Assembly: GCF_029428675.1 (NCBI RefSeq)
Contig: NZ_JAJNEL010000001.1
Location: 3,286,001-3,350,000 of the forward strand
Direction of reading: 5' to 3'
Source: Streptomyces sp. JH14
GTDB lineage: Bacteria; Actinomycetota; Actinomycetes; Streptomycetales; Streptomycetaceae
DNA: 64,000 bases
Shown here in pieces: positions 51,904-60,777 of this stretch. The notes beneath the pieces were generated by a model, which did not search any database, was not told the origin of the DNA, and worked only from the letters and a program-made list of their open reading frames with translations. The position numbers were made by a program, and so were the translations under genes. Numbering within the stretch: the first letter of the stretch is position 1; each line of letters opens with the position of its first letter.

Positions 51904-52114
51904 GGGTGGCACCTCCGGGAGGCGGGGAGCGAAGAGAGGCGGGCAGGGACATGGAGGGGGGCACTGTGCCCAACTCCCGTTCCCCCGCCGGGGACACGCC
52001 CTGCGCCCCACCGAACCCCGATCGCCGGACTCCCCCACCCACCCGGCCGCCCCCGGCCCCAAGGGCTCCGCACCCCGCCGCGCCCCGCTCCCGGGCCTTC
52101 CGCGTGCCCGCGGA

Positions 52115-52465
52115 TCAGCCGTAACCCAGCGCGTGCAGCCGCTCGTCGTCGATGCCGAAATGGTGGGCGATCTCATGGACGACCGTGATTTCGGTCTCGG
52201 CGACCACATCCTCGCGCGACTCGCAGATCCGCAGCGTCGGGCCCCGGTAGATCGTGATCCGGTCCGGCAGCACCCCGGCGTACCACTCACCGCGGTCGGT
52301 CAGCGGCGTGCCCTCGTACAGCCCCAGCAGTTCCGGATCGCCGGGGTCCGGTTCGTCCTCGACGAACACCGCGACGTTGTCCATCAGCCGCGTCAGCTCC
52401 GGTGGAATGCGGTCCAGGGCCTCGGCGACCAGTTCCTCGAACTCTTCGCGCGTCATCTCCAGCAC
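52115..52465 (-). CDS. Small zincin-like metallopeptidase family protein
   Basis: This 116-residue protein has the zinc-peptidase motif HEIAHHFG (about 100-107). It starts with the family sequence MLEMTREEFEELVAEALDRI and contains RITIYRGPTLRICE. This is a small, widely conserved actinobacterial family related to minimal metallopeptidases; no substrate is known. GTG 52465 matches the common family start. ATG 52456 is also possible. GACAAT ends 6 nt before the GTG, so a leaderless transcript is possible. Confidence 0.82.
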   Translation of the reverse strand: MLEMTREEFEELVAEALDRIPPELTRLMDNVAVFVEDEPDPGDPELLGLYEGTPLTDRGEWYAGVLPDRITIYRGPTLRICESREDVVAETEITVVHEIAHHFGIDDERLHALGYG

Positions 52466-52566
52466 CCCGCCATTGTCACGTAACCCGGCCCGCCCGGCTC
52501 CTGACCGCCACTTCCCGCCACCTCGCGCCCCGCATGGCCGCAGCCTTACCCGGGCATACGCGCCCA

Positions 52567-54111
52567 ATGCCCCGCGACCCGTTCCGCGCAGCAATAGCAA
52601 CCGCAGTCGCCCGCATCCGCCACCCCTACCGCTCCGCGACCGCCAGCAGCACCACCACCCTGGCCCCCACCCCGCACCCGTACGCCCGCGCCCTGGGCCT
52701 CATAGCCGTCGTCGTGTTCGGCGCCTGGCTGGGCCTTTTGATCGTCGGCAATGTCCGTACGCCCGTGGGGCCGATGGACACCACGATGGCCCTACGCCCC
52801 TCCCTCACCGGCGGCACGAAGATCAATGTGGCTCCGCTCGGCACCCTGGAGCTGCGCTCCCACATCGCCCCGGTCCGCCTCGACGTCGACGTCGACCGCC
52901 TCGACCCGGTGCGCTCCGAGGCACTGGTCCAGCACCCCGAGCGGCTCTCCGGCCTCCAGGAGGAGGTCGGCGCGGATGTCTCCACCGGTACGCGCGATCT
53001 CGCCGTGCGCTCCTGCGTCGCCGTCGTCTCCGGTGCCACCGCCCTCGGCCTCGCCGTCTACCGCCGCCCGCGCCGCGCCCTCGCCGCCGGAGGGCTCGCG
53101 CTCGCGCTCCTGGCCGCGTCCGGCGTCAGCGCGTACGCCACCTGGAACCCGAAGTCCGTCCTGGAACCGAAGTTCTCCGGACTGCTCTCCAGCGCTCCCT
53201 CGGTGGTCGGCGACGCCCGCTCGATCGTCACCGACTTCGACGTCTACCAGCGCGAACTGGCCCGGCTCGTCACCAATGTGACCAAGCTGTACGACGCCAC
53301 GTCGACGCTCCCCGTCTACCGGCCGGACCCCGCCACCCTCCGCGTCCTGCATGTCTCGGACATCCACCTCAACCCCGTGGCCTGGCAGATCATCGGCTCG
53401 CTGGTCCAGCAGTACGACATCGACGTGATCATCGACTCCGGCGACACCATGGACCACGGCTCCGCCGTCGAGAACGGCTTCCTCGACCCGGTCCGCGACC
53501 TCGGCGTGCCCTACGTCTGGGTCCGCGGCAACCACGACTCGCGCCTCACGCAGACCTACCTGAAGCGGTTCAGGAACGTGCATGTGCTGGACGACGGCCG
53601 TGCGGTGGACGTCGGCGGGCTGCGAGTGGCCGGTATCGGGGACCCCCAGTTCACCCCGGACCGCTCGCTGCCCGCCCAGGGCGCGGCCGCCGAGCGGCTG
53701 GCCGGCATGCGGCTCGCCGCCGCGCTGCGCGCCCAGGAGCAGGCCGGCACCCCGGCCGACATCGCCGTCACCCACGAGCCGGACGCGGCCCGCGAGACGG
53801 ACGGCACGGTTCCCCTGGTCCTCGCCGGCCATGTGCACCACCGGCAGAACGAACTGATGCCCTTCGGCACCCGGCTCAAGGTCGAGGGCTCCACGGGCGG
53901 CGGCGGGCTGCGCGCCCTGCAGAGCAGGAAGCCTGAGCCGGTGCGCGCATCGGTGCTCTATCTGGACCGCGCAACGCGCCGTCTGCAGGCCTGGGACGAG
54001 ATCACGCTCGGCGGTCTCGGCCTGACGACGGCCGAGGTCAGCCGCCATCTGCCGGAGGAGAACACCCCGAACGAGAGCCCTTCGCCGACGACTCCGACGA
54101 CCTCGCCGTAA
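52567..54111 (+). CDS. Membrane metallophosphoesterase
   Basis: This 514-residue protein has N-terminal membrane helices (about 42-65, 145-160 and 172-195). A C-terminal calcineurin-type phosphoesterase domain follows (about 255-490) with all five metal motifs: VSDIHLN, DSGDTMDHG, RGNHDS, THEP and AGHVHHRQ. It hydrolyses a phospho-ester or nucleotide outside or at the membrane; the substrate is unknown. The start is uncertain. ATG 52567 follows no clear SD. An ATG at 52534 would add 11 residues including a TTA codon at residue 5, which would make it bldA-dependent. It is divergent from, and close to, the small metallopeptidase gene. Confidence 0.83.
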   Translation: MPRDPFRAAIATAVARIRHPYRSATASSTTTLAPTPHPYARALGLIAVVVFGAWLGLLIVGNVRTPVGPMDTTMALRPSLTGGTKINVAPLGTLELRSHIAPVRLDVDVDRLDPVRSEALVQHPERLSGLQEEVGADVSTGTRDLAVRSCVAVVSGATALGLAVYRRPRRALAAGGLALALLAASGVSAYATWNPKSVLEPKFSGLLSSAPSVVGDARSIVTDFDVYQRELARLVTNVTKLYDATSTLPVYRPDPATLRVLHVSDIHLNPVAWQIIGSLVQQYDIDVIIDSGDTMDHGSAVENGFLDPVRDLGVPYVWVRGNHDSRLTQTYLKRFRNVHVLDDGRAVDVGGLRVAGIGDPQFTPDRSLPAQGAAAERLAGMRLAAALRAQEQAGTPADIAVTHEPDAARETDGTVPLVLAGHVHHRQNELMPFGTRLKVEGSTGGGGLRALQSRKPEPVRASVLYLDRATRRLQAWDEITLGGLGLTTAEVSRHLPEENTPNESPSPTTPTTSP

Positions 54112-54117
54112 ACCGTT

Positions 54118-54147
54118 TTGGCGTTACCTCCGCCCATCCCATATGCT
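54118..54147 (+). promoter_or_regulatory. Promoter of the tRNA-Glu-Asp-Phe array
   Basis: TTGGCG (54118-54123), an 18-nt spacer and TATGCT (54142-54147) fit the vegetative promoter pattern, about 45 nt before the first tRNA. Confidence 0.65.
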
Positions 54148-54191
54148 TCTCACGTCCCCGACGCGCTGGAAAGCGCGCAGGTGGGCCCTTA

Positions 54192-54264
54192 GCCCTCATC
54201 GTCTAGTGGCCCAGGACGCCGCCCTTTCAAGGCGGTAGCACGGGTTCGAATCCCGTTGGGGGCA
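54192..54264 (+). tRNA. tRNA-Glu (TTC)
   Basis: The 73-nt cloverleaf starts GCCCTCATCGTCTAGTGGCC. The anticodon loop CTTTCAA gives TTC, and the acceptor GCCCTCA/TGGGGGC pairs fully. First of three tRNAs in a row. Confidence 0.96.
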
Positions 54265-54302
54265 CGCTTTAACGTGTGCGAGACTTGTCTCGCACATTGC
54301 TT

Positions 54303-54377
54303 GGTCCTGTGGAGCAGTTTGGAGTGCTCGCCACCCTGTCAAGGTGGAGGCCGCGGGTTCAAATCCCGTCAGGACCG
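54303..54377 (+). tRNA. tRNA-Asp (GTC), copy 1
   Basis: The 75-nt cloverleaf starts GGTCCTGTGGAGCAGTTTGG. The anticodon loop CTGTCAA gives GTC. It is identical to the copy at 59613. Confidence 0.96.
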
Positions 54378-54399
54378 CTGCAGCTCTTATGCGCTGCGT

Positions 54400-54476
54400 G
54401 GCTGGGTAGCTCAGTTGGTACGAGCGATCGCCTGAAAAGCGATAGGTCGCCGGTTCGATCCCGGCCCCAGCCACCA
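54400..54476 (+). tRNA. tRNA-Phe (GAA)
   Basis: The cloverleaf starts GGCTGGGTAGCTCAGTTGGT. The anticodon loop CTGAAAA gives GAA, and the acceptor GGCTGGG/CCCAGCC pairs fully. The discriminator A (54473) is followed by an encoded CCA (54474-54476), unlike the other tRNAs here. Confidence 0.96.
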
Positions 54477-54478
54477 CT

Positions 54479-54509
54479 CGAAGGCCCCGTCCACCGGACG
54501 GGGCCTTCG
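54479..54509. terminator. Terminator of the tRNA array
   Basis: A perfect 14-bp stem pairs 54479-54492 with 54496-54509 (loop ACC), 2 nt after tRNA-Phe. It also lies downstream of the convergent dsbA-like gene. Confidence 0.9.
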
Positions 54510-54540
54510 TCGTGTCAGGCCTCTTCCCGCTCCGGGGAGT

Positions 54541-55338
54541 TCAGGCCAGGAGCGAAGTGACCGGTGTCCGAGGCCATTTGTCGGTGCCCTTGGCGTCCTC
54601 GGTGTTCCCGGTCCCGCCGGCCGCCGCCTCGATGACCTGTGCGAAGACGGCCACCGGCTGGTATCCGACGATCGGGCGCCCGTTGACGAGGAACGACGGG
54701 GTGGAGGTCGCACCGATGCCGTACGCCTCTGCCTGGTCCCTGCTCACCGCCGCCCGCGCGGCGGGGCTGTCCGCGTCGCGTGCGAACCGGTCGAGGTCCG
54801 CCACCCCCGCCTGGCGCGCGAGGGCCGTCAGCCTGGCCTTGCCGAAGCCCTTCTCCTTGACCCCTTCGGCGTACGCGGCGGCGTGGAACTGCCAGAAGCG
54901 GTCCTGCTGTCCGGCGGCCCAGGCGGCGCGCGCCGCGGCCTCGGACTCGGCGCCGAAGATCGGGAAGTTGCGCCACTCGATGCGCAGGGTGCCGTTGTCG
55001 ACGTACTTCTTCACCAGGGCGGGTTCGGTGTCCCGGGCGAACCTCGCGCAGTGGCCGCACGTGAAGTCTGCGTACTCGATGACGACGACCGGCGCGTCCG
55101 CCCGTCCCCGCGCCAGCTTGTCCCCCGGATCGCGGCGGGCGAGCTTCACCAGCTCGGGGACGACGCCGGCGGCCGGGCCGGCGGTGGCATCGACGGCCGA
55201 CGGGGAGACGGCGGGCCGGTGGCCGGGGTCGGTGGCCCGGTAGGAGGCGTAGCCGAGCAGTGCGGCGGCGAGGGCGACGCCGCAGCCGTAGAGCAGCGGC
55301 TTCCTGGCGGACGGCTTCGACGAGGGGGCGTGAGGCAT
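54541..55338 (-). CDS. DsbA-like thioredoxin-fold oxidoreductase, membrane-anchored
   Basis: This 265-residue protein has one N-terminal membrane anchor (about 14-32) and an extracytoplasmic DsbA fold (about 80-240). The active site is C94-G-H-C97 (FTCGHCARF) and the cis-Pro loop is TSTPSFLVNGRP. It should make or rearrange disulfides in exported proteins; in principle the many Cys-paired secreted proteins of this window could be clients, but that is only an inference. ATG 55338 has GGAGAA 10 nt upstream. It is divergent from hrpA. Confidence 0.9.
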   Translation of the reverse strand: MPHAPSSKPSARKPLLYGCGVALAAALLGYASYRATDPGHRPAVSPSAVDATAGPAAGVVPELVKLARRDPGDKLARGRADAPVVVIEYADFTCGHCARFARDTEPALVKKYVDNGTLRIEWRNFPIFGAESEAAARAAWAAGQQDRFWQFHAAAYAEGVKEKGFGKARLTALARQAGVADLDRFARDADSPAARAAVSRDQAEAYGIGATSTPSFLVNGRPIVGYQPVAVFAQVIEAAAGGTGNTEDAKGTDKWPRTPVTSLLA

Positions 55339-55519
55339 GGGCGTGGAATTCTCCGTGCACAGGGGTCTGCGAGGACCGGGAGCCGGGAGTCACAGGACCG
55401 GTTGCCCGAAATGGTACGTACTGTGATCCCGCACTTCCGTGCAGTCACCCCGGCCGTGACGCAGACCGCGCGAAATAGGTTCGCCGTTCCTCGGGCCCGG
55501 GTGCGATCCTGGGACCCGT

Positions 55520-58500
55520 ATGTCTACTTCCTTTGCCGATCTCCAGTCCCAGCTCGGACAGCTCTCGCTCCGCGACGCGCACCGGCTCGGCCGCCGCCTC
55601 GAAGGGGCGCGCCGGATCCGTAAGCCCGAGGCCCGGCAGGCCGTGCTGGACGAGATCGCCACCCAGGCCGGGAAGGCAGCCGAGCGGCTCGCAGCACGCG
55701 CCGCTCGGCTGCCCGCCATCTCGTACCCGGAAGAGCTTCCGGTCAGCCAGAAGAAGGACGAGATCCTGGAGGCGATACGCGACCACCAGGTCGTGATCGT
55801 CGCCGGTGAGACCGGCTCCGGAAAGACCACGCAGATCCCGAAGATCTGTATGGAGCTGGGACGCGGCGTCCGCGGCATGATCGGGCACACCCAGCCGCGC
55901 CGGATCGCGGCCCGTACGGTCGCCGAGCGCGTCGCCGACGAGCTGAAGACCCCGCTCGGCGAGGCGGTCGGCTGGAAGGTCCGCTTCACCGACCAGGTGA
56001 ACCCGGACGCCACGTTCCTGAAGCTGATGACCGACGGCATCCTGCTCGCCGAGATCCAGACGGACCGCGAGCTGCTCGCCTACGACACGATCATCATCGA
56101 CGAGGCCCACGAGCGGTCGCTGAACATCGACTTCCTGCTCGGCTATCTGGCCAGGCTGCTGCCCAAGCGCCCGGACCTGAAGGTCGTCATCACCTCGGCG
56201 ACCATCGACCCGGAGCGCTTCGCCCGGCACTTCGGTGGCGTCGCCGCCGTGGACATGACGGGCGGCGCGGAGCCGCCGGGCGCGCCGATCGTCGAGGTCA
56301 GCGGCCGTACGTATCCCGTCGAGGTGCGCTACCGGCCTCTCCTGGAGGAAGAGGGCGACGACTCCGACCGCGACCAGATCACCGCGATCTGCGACGCCGT
56401 GGACGAGCTCCAGTCGGAGGGCCCCGGCGACATCCTGGTCTTCCTCTCCGGCGAGCGCGAGATCCGCGACACCGCGGACGCCCTCAACAAGAAGAACCTC
56501 CGCCACACCGAGGTGCTCCCGCTCTATGCGCGCCTGTCGCACGCCGAGCAGCACCGGGTGTTCCAGCGCCACACCGGCCGCAGGATCGTTCTGGCGACGA
56601 ACGTCGCCGAGACCTCGCTGACCGTCCCCGGCATCAAGTACGTGATCGACCCGGGCAACGCCCGCATCTCCCGCTACAGCCACCGCACCAAGGTCCAGCG
56701 GCTGCCGATCGAGCGGATCTCGCAGGCCAGCGCCAACCAGCGCAAGGGCCGCTGCGGCCGTACGTCGGACGGCATCTGCATCCGGCTGTACTCCGAGGAC
56801 GACTTCCTGACCCGCCCGGAGTTCACGGACGCCGAGATCCTCCGCACGAACCTGGCGTCCGTCATCCTCCAGATGACCGCGGCCGGCCTCGGCGACATCG
56901 AGAAGTTCCCCTTCATCGACCCGCCGGACCACCGCAACATCCGCGACGGTGTGCAGCTGCTCCAGGAACTCGGCGCGCTCGACCTGGAGGAGAAGTCCCC
57001 CGGGGAGGGGAGGAAGGGACAGCGGCTGACGCAGCTGGGACGCAAGCTCTCGCAGCTGCCCGTCGACCCGCGCCTGGCCCGCATGGTCATCGAGGCCGAC
57101 CGCAACGGCTGCACGCGCGAGGTCATGGTGATCGCCGCCGCGCTCTCCATCCAGGACCCGCGCGAGCGGCCCTCGGACAAGCAGACGCAGGCCGATCAGC
57201 AGCACGCCCGCTTCAAGGACGAGACGTCGGACTTCCTGGCGTTCCTGAATCTGTGGCGGTACATCCGCGAGCAGCAGAAGGAACGCGGCTCGTCCAGCTT
57301 CCGCCGGATGTGCAAGCAGGAGTACCTGAACTTCCTGCGCATCCGCGAATGGCAGGACATCTACGCGCAGCTGCGCACGGTCGCCAAGCAGATGGGCATC
57401 CATCTGAACGAGGAGGACGCGCCCGAGCAGGCGGTGCACACCTCGCTGCTGGCCGGGCTGCTGTCGCACATCGGGCTGAAGGACACCGAGAAGAACGAGT
57501 ACCTGGGTGCGCGCAGCGCCAAGTTCGCGATCTTCCCGGGGTCGGCGCTCTTCAAGAAGCAGCCGCGGTTCGTGATGTCGGCCGAGCTGGTCGAGACGTC
57601 CCGGCTGTGGGCGCGGGTCAACGCCAAGGTCGAGCCGGAGTGGATCGAACCGCTGGCCCAGCATCTGCTGAAGCGCACCTACAGCGAGCCGCACTGGGAG
57701 AAGGACCAGGCGGCCGTGATGGCGTACGAGCGGGTCACGCTGTACGGCGTACCGATCGTCGCCCAGCGCAAGATCAATTTCGGCCGTATCGACGCGGAGA
57801 CGTCCCGCGATCTCTTCATCCGGAACGCACTGGTCGAGGGCGACTGGCGGACGCACCACCAGTTCTTCCACGACAACCGCAAACTTCTCGGCGAGGTCGA
57901 GGAGTTGGAGCACCGCGCCCGTCGCCGCGACATCCTCGTGGACGACGAGACGCTCTTCGACTTCTACGACCAGCGGATCCCCGAGCACATCGTCTCCGGT
58001 GCGCATTTCGACTCCTGGTGGAAGCACAAGCGCCGCGACGAGCCGGACGCGCTCGACTTCGAGCGCTCGATGCTCATCAACGAGAAGGCCGGGGCCGTCA
58101 CCAAGGACGACTATCCGGACTCCTGGCGGCAGGGCAAGCTCAAGTTCAAGGTGACGTACCAGTTCGAGCCCGGTACGGACGCGGACGGCGTGACCGTCCA
58201 TGTCCCGCTCCAGGTGCTCAACCAGGTCACCGCAGAGGGCTTCGACTGGCAGATCCCCGGTCTGCGCGAAGAGGTCGTCACCGAGCTGATCCGGTCCCTG
58301 CCCAAGCCGATCCGCCGGCATTACGTCCCCGCGCCGAACTACGCGGGCAAGTTCCTGGACCGGGCGGTGCCCCTGCAGGAGCCGCTGCCGGCCACACTCG
58401 CGCGCGAGCTCCAGCGGATGGTCGGCGTCCCCGTCTCCGCCGACGACTTCGACCTGTCCCGGATCCCGGACCACCTGAAGATCACGTTCCGGATCGTCGA

Positions 58501-59497
58501 CGAGCGGCGCCGCAGGGTGGCAGAGGACAAGGACCTGGAGGCGCTGAAGCTGCAGCTGCGCCCCAAGGCCCGCCAGGCCCTCTCCAAGGCCGCTGCGGCC
58601 ACTGCGGGCCCGTCGGGCGAGTCCATCGAGCGGTCGGGCCTCACGAACTGGACGATCGGCACCCTGAACCGGGTCTTCGAGACCCGGCGGGCCGGCCAGC
58701 CGGTCAAGGCGTACCCGGCGCTCGTCGACCAGGGCGAGACCGTGGCCGTGCGCCTCTTCGACACCGAGGCCGAGCAAATGCAGTCCATGTGGCGCGGCAC
58801 CCGGAAGCTGATCCTGCTGAACATCCCGGTGAACCCGGCCAAGTTCGCCTCGGACAAGCTGACGAACCAGCAGAAGCTGGCCCTGTCGCGCAATCCGCAC
58901 GGCTCCATCCAGGCGCTGTTCGAGGACTGCGCGACCGCGGCCGCGGACCGGCTGATCGCCGCGCACGGCGGGCCGGCCTGGGACGAGGAGTCGTTCCGGA
59001 AGCTGTACGACAAGGTCCGCGCCGACCTCGTCGCGCTGACCGAGCACACGGTCGCCCAGGTCCAGCAGGTACTGGCCGCCTGGCAGGCCTGCGAGCGGCG
59101 CCTGAAGGCCACCGGCAGCCTCGTCCTGGTCAACAACGTCACCGATGTGCGGGACCAGCTCTCGGCCCTCGTACCGCCGGGATTCGTCACCGCGACCGGG
59201 CTGCGCAGGCTGCCCGACCTGATGCGCTATCTGGTCGCCGCGGACCGCCGGCTCCAGCAGATGCCGACGGCCGTCCAGCGCGACACCACGCGCATGGAGA
59301 AGGTCCACGAGATGCAGGACGAGTACGCCTGGCTGCTCGAACAGATGCCACAGGGCAGGCCTGTTCCGCAGGAGGTCCTGGACATTCGCTGGATGATCGA
59401 GGAGCTCCGGGTCAGCTATTTCGCCCACGCCCTGGGCACCGCGTACCCCGTCTCCGACAAGCGGATCGTGAAGGCGATCGACGCCGCGGCGCCGTGA
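55520..59497 (+). CDS. hrpA: ATP-dependent RNA helicase HrpA
   Basis: This 1325-residue DEAH-box helicase has the usual HrpA length. Motifs in order: GETGSGKT (about 96-103), IIDEAHERS, ITSATID, and QRKGRCGRTSDGICIRLY in domain 2. The HA2 and OB-fold regions and the long HrpA-specific C-terminal region (about 650-1325) follow. HrpA resolves stalled or collided ribosomes and remodels RNA. ATG 55520 is in the context CCTGGGACCCGTATG with only a weak GGGA, so the leader is very short or absent. The tRNA-Asp promoter begins 47 nt after its stop. The antisense strand is open over most of the gene, a G+C artefact. Confidence 0.95.
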   Translation: MSTSFADLQSQLGQLSLRDAHRLGRRLEGARRIRKPEARQAVLDEIATQAGKAAERLAARAARLPAISYPEELPVSQKKDEILEAIRDHQVVIVAGETGSGKTTQIPKICMELGRGVRGMIGHTQPRRIAARTVAERVADELKTPLGEAVGWKVRFTDQVNPDATFLKLMTDGILLAEIQTDRELLAYDTIIIDEAHERSLNIDFLLGYLARLLPKRPDLKVVITSATIDPERFARHFGGVAAVDMTGGAEPPGAPIVEVSGRTYPVEVRYRPLLEEEGDDSDRDQITAICDAVDELQSEGPGDILVFLSGEREIRDTADALNKKNLRHTEVLPLYARLSHAEQHRVFQRHTGRRIVLATNVAETSLTVPGIKYVIDPGNARISRYSHRTKVQRLPIERISQASANQRKGRCGRTSDGICIRLYSEDDFLTRPEFTDAEILRTNLASVILQMTAAGLGDIEKFPFIDPPDHRNIRDGVQLLQELGALDLEEKSPGEGRKGQRLTQLGRKLSQLPVDPRLARMVIEADRNGCTREVMVIAAALSIQDPRERPSDKQTQADQQHARFKDETSDFLAFLNLWRYIREQQKERGSSSFRRMCKQEYLNFLRIREWQDIYAQLRTVAKQMGIHLNEEDAPEQAVHTSLLAGLLSHIGLKDTEKNEYLGARSAKFAIFPGSALFKKQPRFVMSAELVETSRLWARVNAKVEPEWIEPLAQHLLKRTYSEPHWEKDQAAVMAYERVTLYGVPIVAQRKINFGRIDAETSRDLFIRNALVEGDWRTHHQFFHDNRKLLGEVEELEHRARRRDILVDDETLFDFYDQRIPEHIVSGAHFDSWWKHKRRDEPDALDFERSMLINEKAGAVTKDDYPDSWRQGKLKFKVTYQFEPGTDADGVTVHVPLQVLNQVTAEGFDWQIPGLREEVVTELIRSLPKPIRRHYVPAPNYAGKFLDRAVPLQEPLPATLARELQRMVGVPVSADDFDLSRIPDHLKITFRIVDERRRRVAEDKDLEALKLQLRPKARQALSKAAAATAGPSGESIERSGLTNWTIGTLNRVFETRRAGQPVKAYPALVDQGETVAVRLFDTEAEQMQSMWRGTRKLILLNIPVNPAKFASDKLTNQQKLALSRNPHGSIQALFEDCATAAADRLIAAHGGPAWDEESFRKLYDKVRADLVALTEHTVAQVQQVLAAWQACERRLKATGSLVLVNNVTDVRDQLSALVPPGFVTATGLRRLPDLMRYLVAADRRLQQMPTAVQRDTTRMEKVHEMQDEYAWLLEQMPQGRPVPQEVLDIRWMIEELRVSYFAHALGTAYPVSDKRIVKAIDAAAP

Positions 59498-59543
59498 TCC
59501 GCATGGCCGGGAGGGCGTAACCGGACCACCACCTGGAGTGAGG

Positions 59544-59573
59544 TCGACCAGAGCCTCCAAACTCCTGTACAGT
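59544..59573 (+). promoter_or_regulatory. Promoter of the second tRNA-Asp gene
   Basis: TCGACC (59544-59549), an 18-nt spacer and TACAGT (59568-59573) lie about 40 nt before the tRNA. Confidence 0.6.
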
Positions 59574-59612
59574 CTGTTTTCGCAGGCAGCCGCAAGGCGG
59601 CCGCGAAAACCT

Positions 59613-59687
59613 GGTCCTGTGGAGCAGTTTGGAGTGCTCGCCACCCTGTCAAGGTGGAGGCCGCGGGTTCAAATCCCGTCAGGACCG
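59613..59687 (+). tRNA. tRNA-Asp (GTC), copy 2
   Basis: The 75-nt sequence is identical to 54303-54377, with different flanks. It has its own promoter and terminator. Confidence 0.96.
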
Positions 59688-59693
59688 CAGTAA

Positions 59694-59727
59694 CGAAAGC
59701 CCGGATCCCCAAGGATCCGGGCTTTCG
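59694..59727 (+). terminator. Terminator of tRNA-Asp copy 2
   Basis: A perfect 15-bp stem pairs 59694-59708 with 59713-59727 around the loop CCAA. Confidence 0.9.
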
Positions 59728-59826
59728 CGTGTCTTGACTCCGGCAACTGCCAACGAGTACTCAGACAACAGGGGCTGCCCCTGTTCCTCGGCGCGGGGCG
59801 GCGCGTTCCACCGGGAGGTGGCGCGG

Positions 59827-60222
59827 ATGGCTGCATCCACAGCGAGGCACGAGACCCGCGCACTGCTGCGCGCACACCTGGCGGCCGCTTCCGGCTACCG
59901 ACATCTCACCCGGCACTGCCCGATCTGCCACCGGCTCCTGCGGCTCGCCATGGAACCCTCCGACGACGCCATGGAACCCTCCGCCGACTTCCTGCAGTCC
60001 GCCGGCGGCCTCACGGCGGCGAACGCCCCCGTGGCGGCCGCCACAGAGCCCATGGAGCCCACGACGGCCGCCGGCCCCTCTCCCTCCTCCGCACCGCCCG
60101 GCTTACCCGGCGGTGCGTCAGCGGCCGTTCCGGACACCGCCGTCATCGCCGCGTCCGCCCACGGCCCCGACGCACCGGCCGGCGGGGCGAGGGCCGAAAG
60201 CGGAAGTCCCGTCGCCCCGTGA
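59827..60222 (+). CDS. Small CxxC protein next to bldC (DUF6274-like)
   Basis: This 131-residue protein has a conserved N-terminal block, RHETRALLRAHLAAASGYRH, then HCPICHRLLRLA with a CxxC pair. A long Ala/Pro-rich, likely disordered tail follows. From memory it resembles the Streptomyces DUF6274 family found beside bldC; no function is known. GGGAGGTGG lies 5 nt before ATG 59827. Codon 93 (60103-60105) is TTA, so full translation probably needs bldA tRNA. The tail length is poorly constrained and may be strain-specific. Confidence 0.7.
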   Translation: MAASTARHETRALLRAHLAAASGYRHLTRHCPICHRLLRLAMEPSDDAMEPSADFLQSAGGLTAANAPVAAATEPMEPTTAAGPSPSSAPPGLPGGASAAVPDTAVIAASAHGPDAPAGGARAESGSPVAP

Positions 60223-60606
60223 CCGATGGCCGCGAATTCCACTTCCGCGCAGTGCCGGGATCGGCCTTGGCAAGACCAGGGCCATGTGACGGGAGTCACT
60301 GAAAGTGTTTTGAGAAAGGGTCACTTTACACCCTTCCTACAACTGGCGAATTTAATATGTGCAATTGCACCCCCCGGACGGGGTCATCACGGGACCGCCG
60401 GGAGAGCGCTTCGGGCCCCTCCGACAGGGTCGAACAGACCCGCACGACAGCCGGCGACAAGCCGCCGCGCAGCCGATCCCCAGGCTGATCCCAGGCCGGT
60501 CCCGGGCTGGGGGCAGGCCGGTCCCGGCCGGTCCCGGGCCGGTCCCGGGCCGGTCCCGGACTGATCCCGGACTGATCCCGGGCCCGCCGCCCGTCCGCGC
60601 GGGCAC
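60223..60606. other. Intergenic region with palindromes and G+C minisatellite
   Basis: No gene is supported. The left half is unusually A+T-rich for this genome (60295-60370). It contains GTGAC-N4-GTCAC (60286-60299) and the palindrome GTGCAATTGCAC (60359-60370). The right half is an 11-nt repeat array. Confidence 0.55.
60482..60584. repeat. Tandem 11-nt repeat array
   Basis: Units GGTCCCGGGCC, GGTCCCGGGCC, GGTCCCGGACT, GATCCCGGACT and GATCCCGGGCC run without a break from 60530 to 60584. A 10-nt unit (60520-60529) and degenerate copies back to 60482 precede them. Confidence 0.85.
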
Positions 60607-60612
60607 AAAAAA

Positions 60613-60646
60613 GATCGCGCTGGACCCGGCGGAGTCCAGCGCGATC
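60613..60646 (-). terminator. Rho-independent terminator of bldC
   Basis: A perfect 13-bp stem pairs 60613-60625 with 60634-60646. On the minus strand it is followed by six T residues (60607-60612). It lies about 130 nt after the bldC stop. Confidence 0.85.
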
Positions 60647-60777
60647 AAAACGACTTACCCGTATTGCACAGGAATGGCGCCCGTTGGGGCGAGCGCCCGT
60701 CGTGTGGAGCTATGGGTGGGCGAACACGGGTTGGGGGACCCGGGCAGCCCGGTTGTGGCGCGGCGACAGGGGGTGTG

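Noticed and set aside
55445..59644. Open frame of about 1400 codons antisense to hrpA
   Set aside because: The opposite strand encodes a complete HrpA with all motifs; the antisense frame is a composition artefact and even reads through a tRNA.
54303..59687. Duplicate tRNA-Asp genes as attachment sites of an integrated element
   Set aside because: The DNA between them holds only core genes (dsbA-like, hrpA), each copy is a full gene with its own signals, and no integrase is present.
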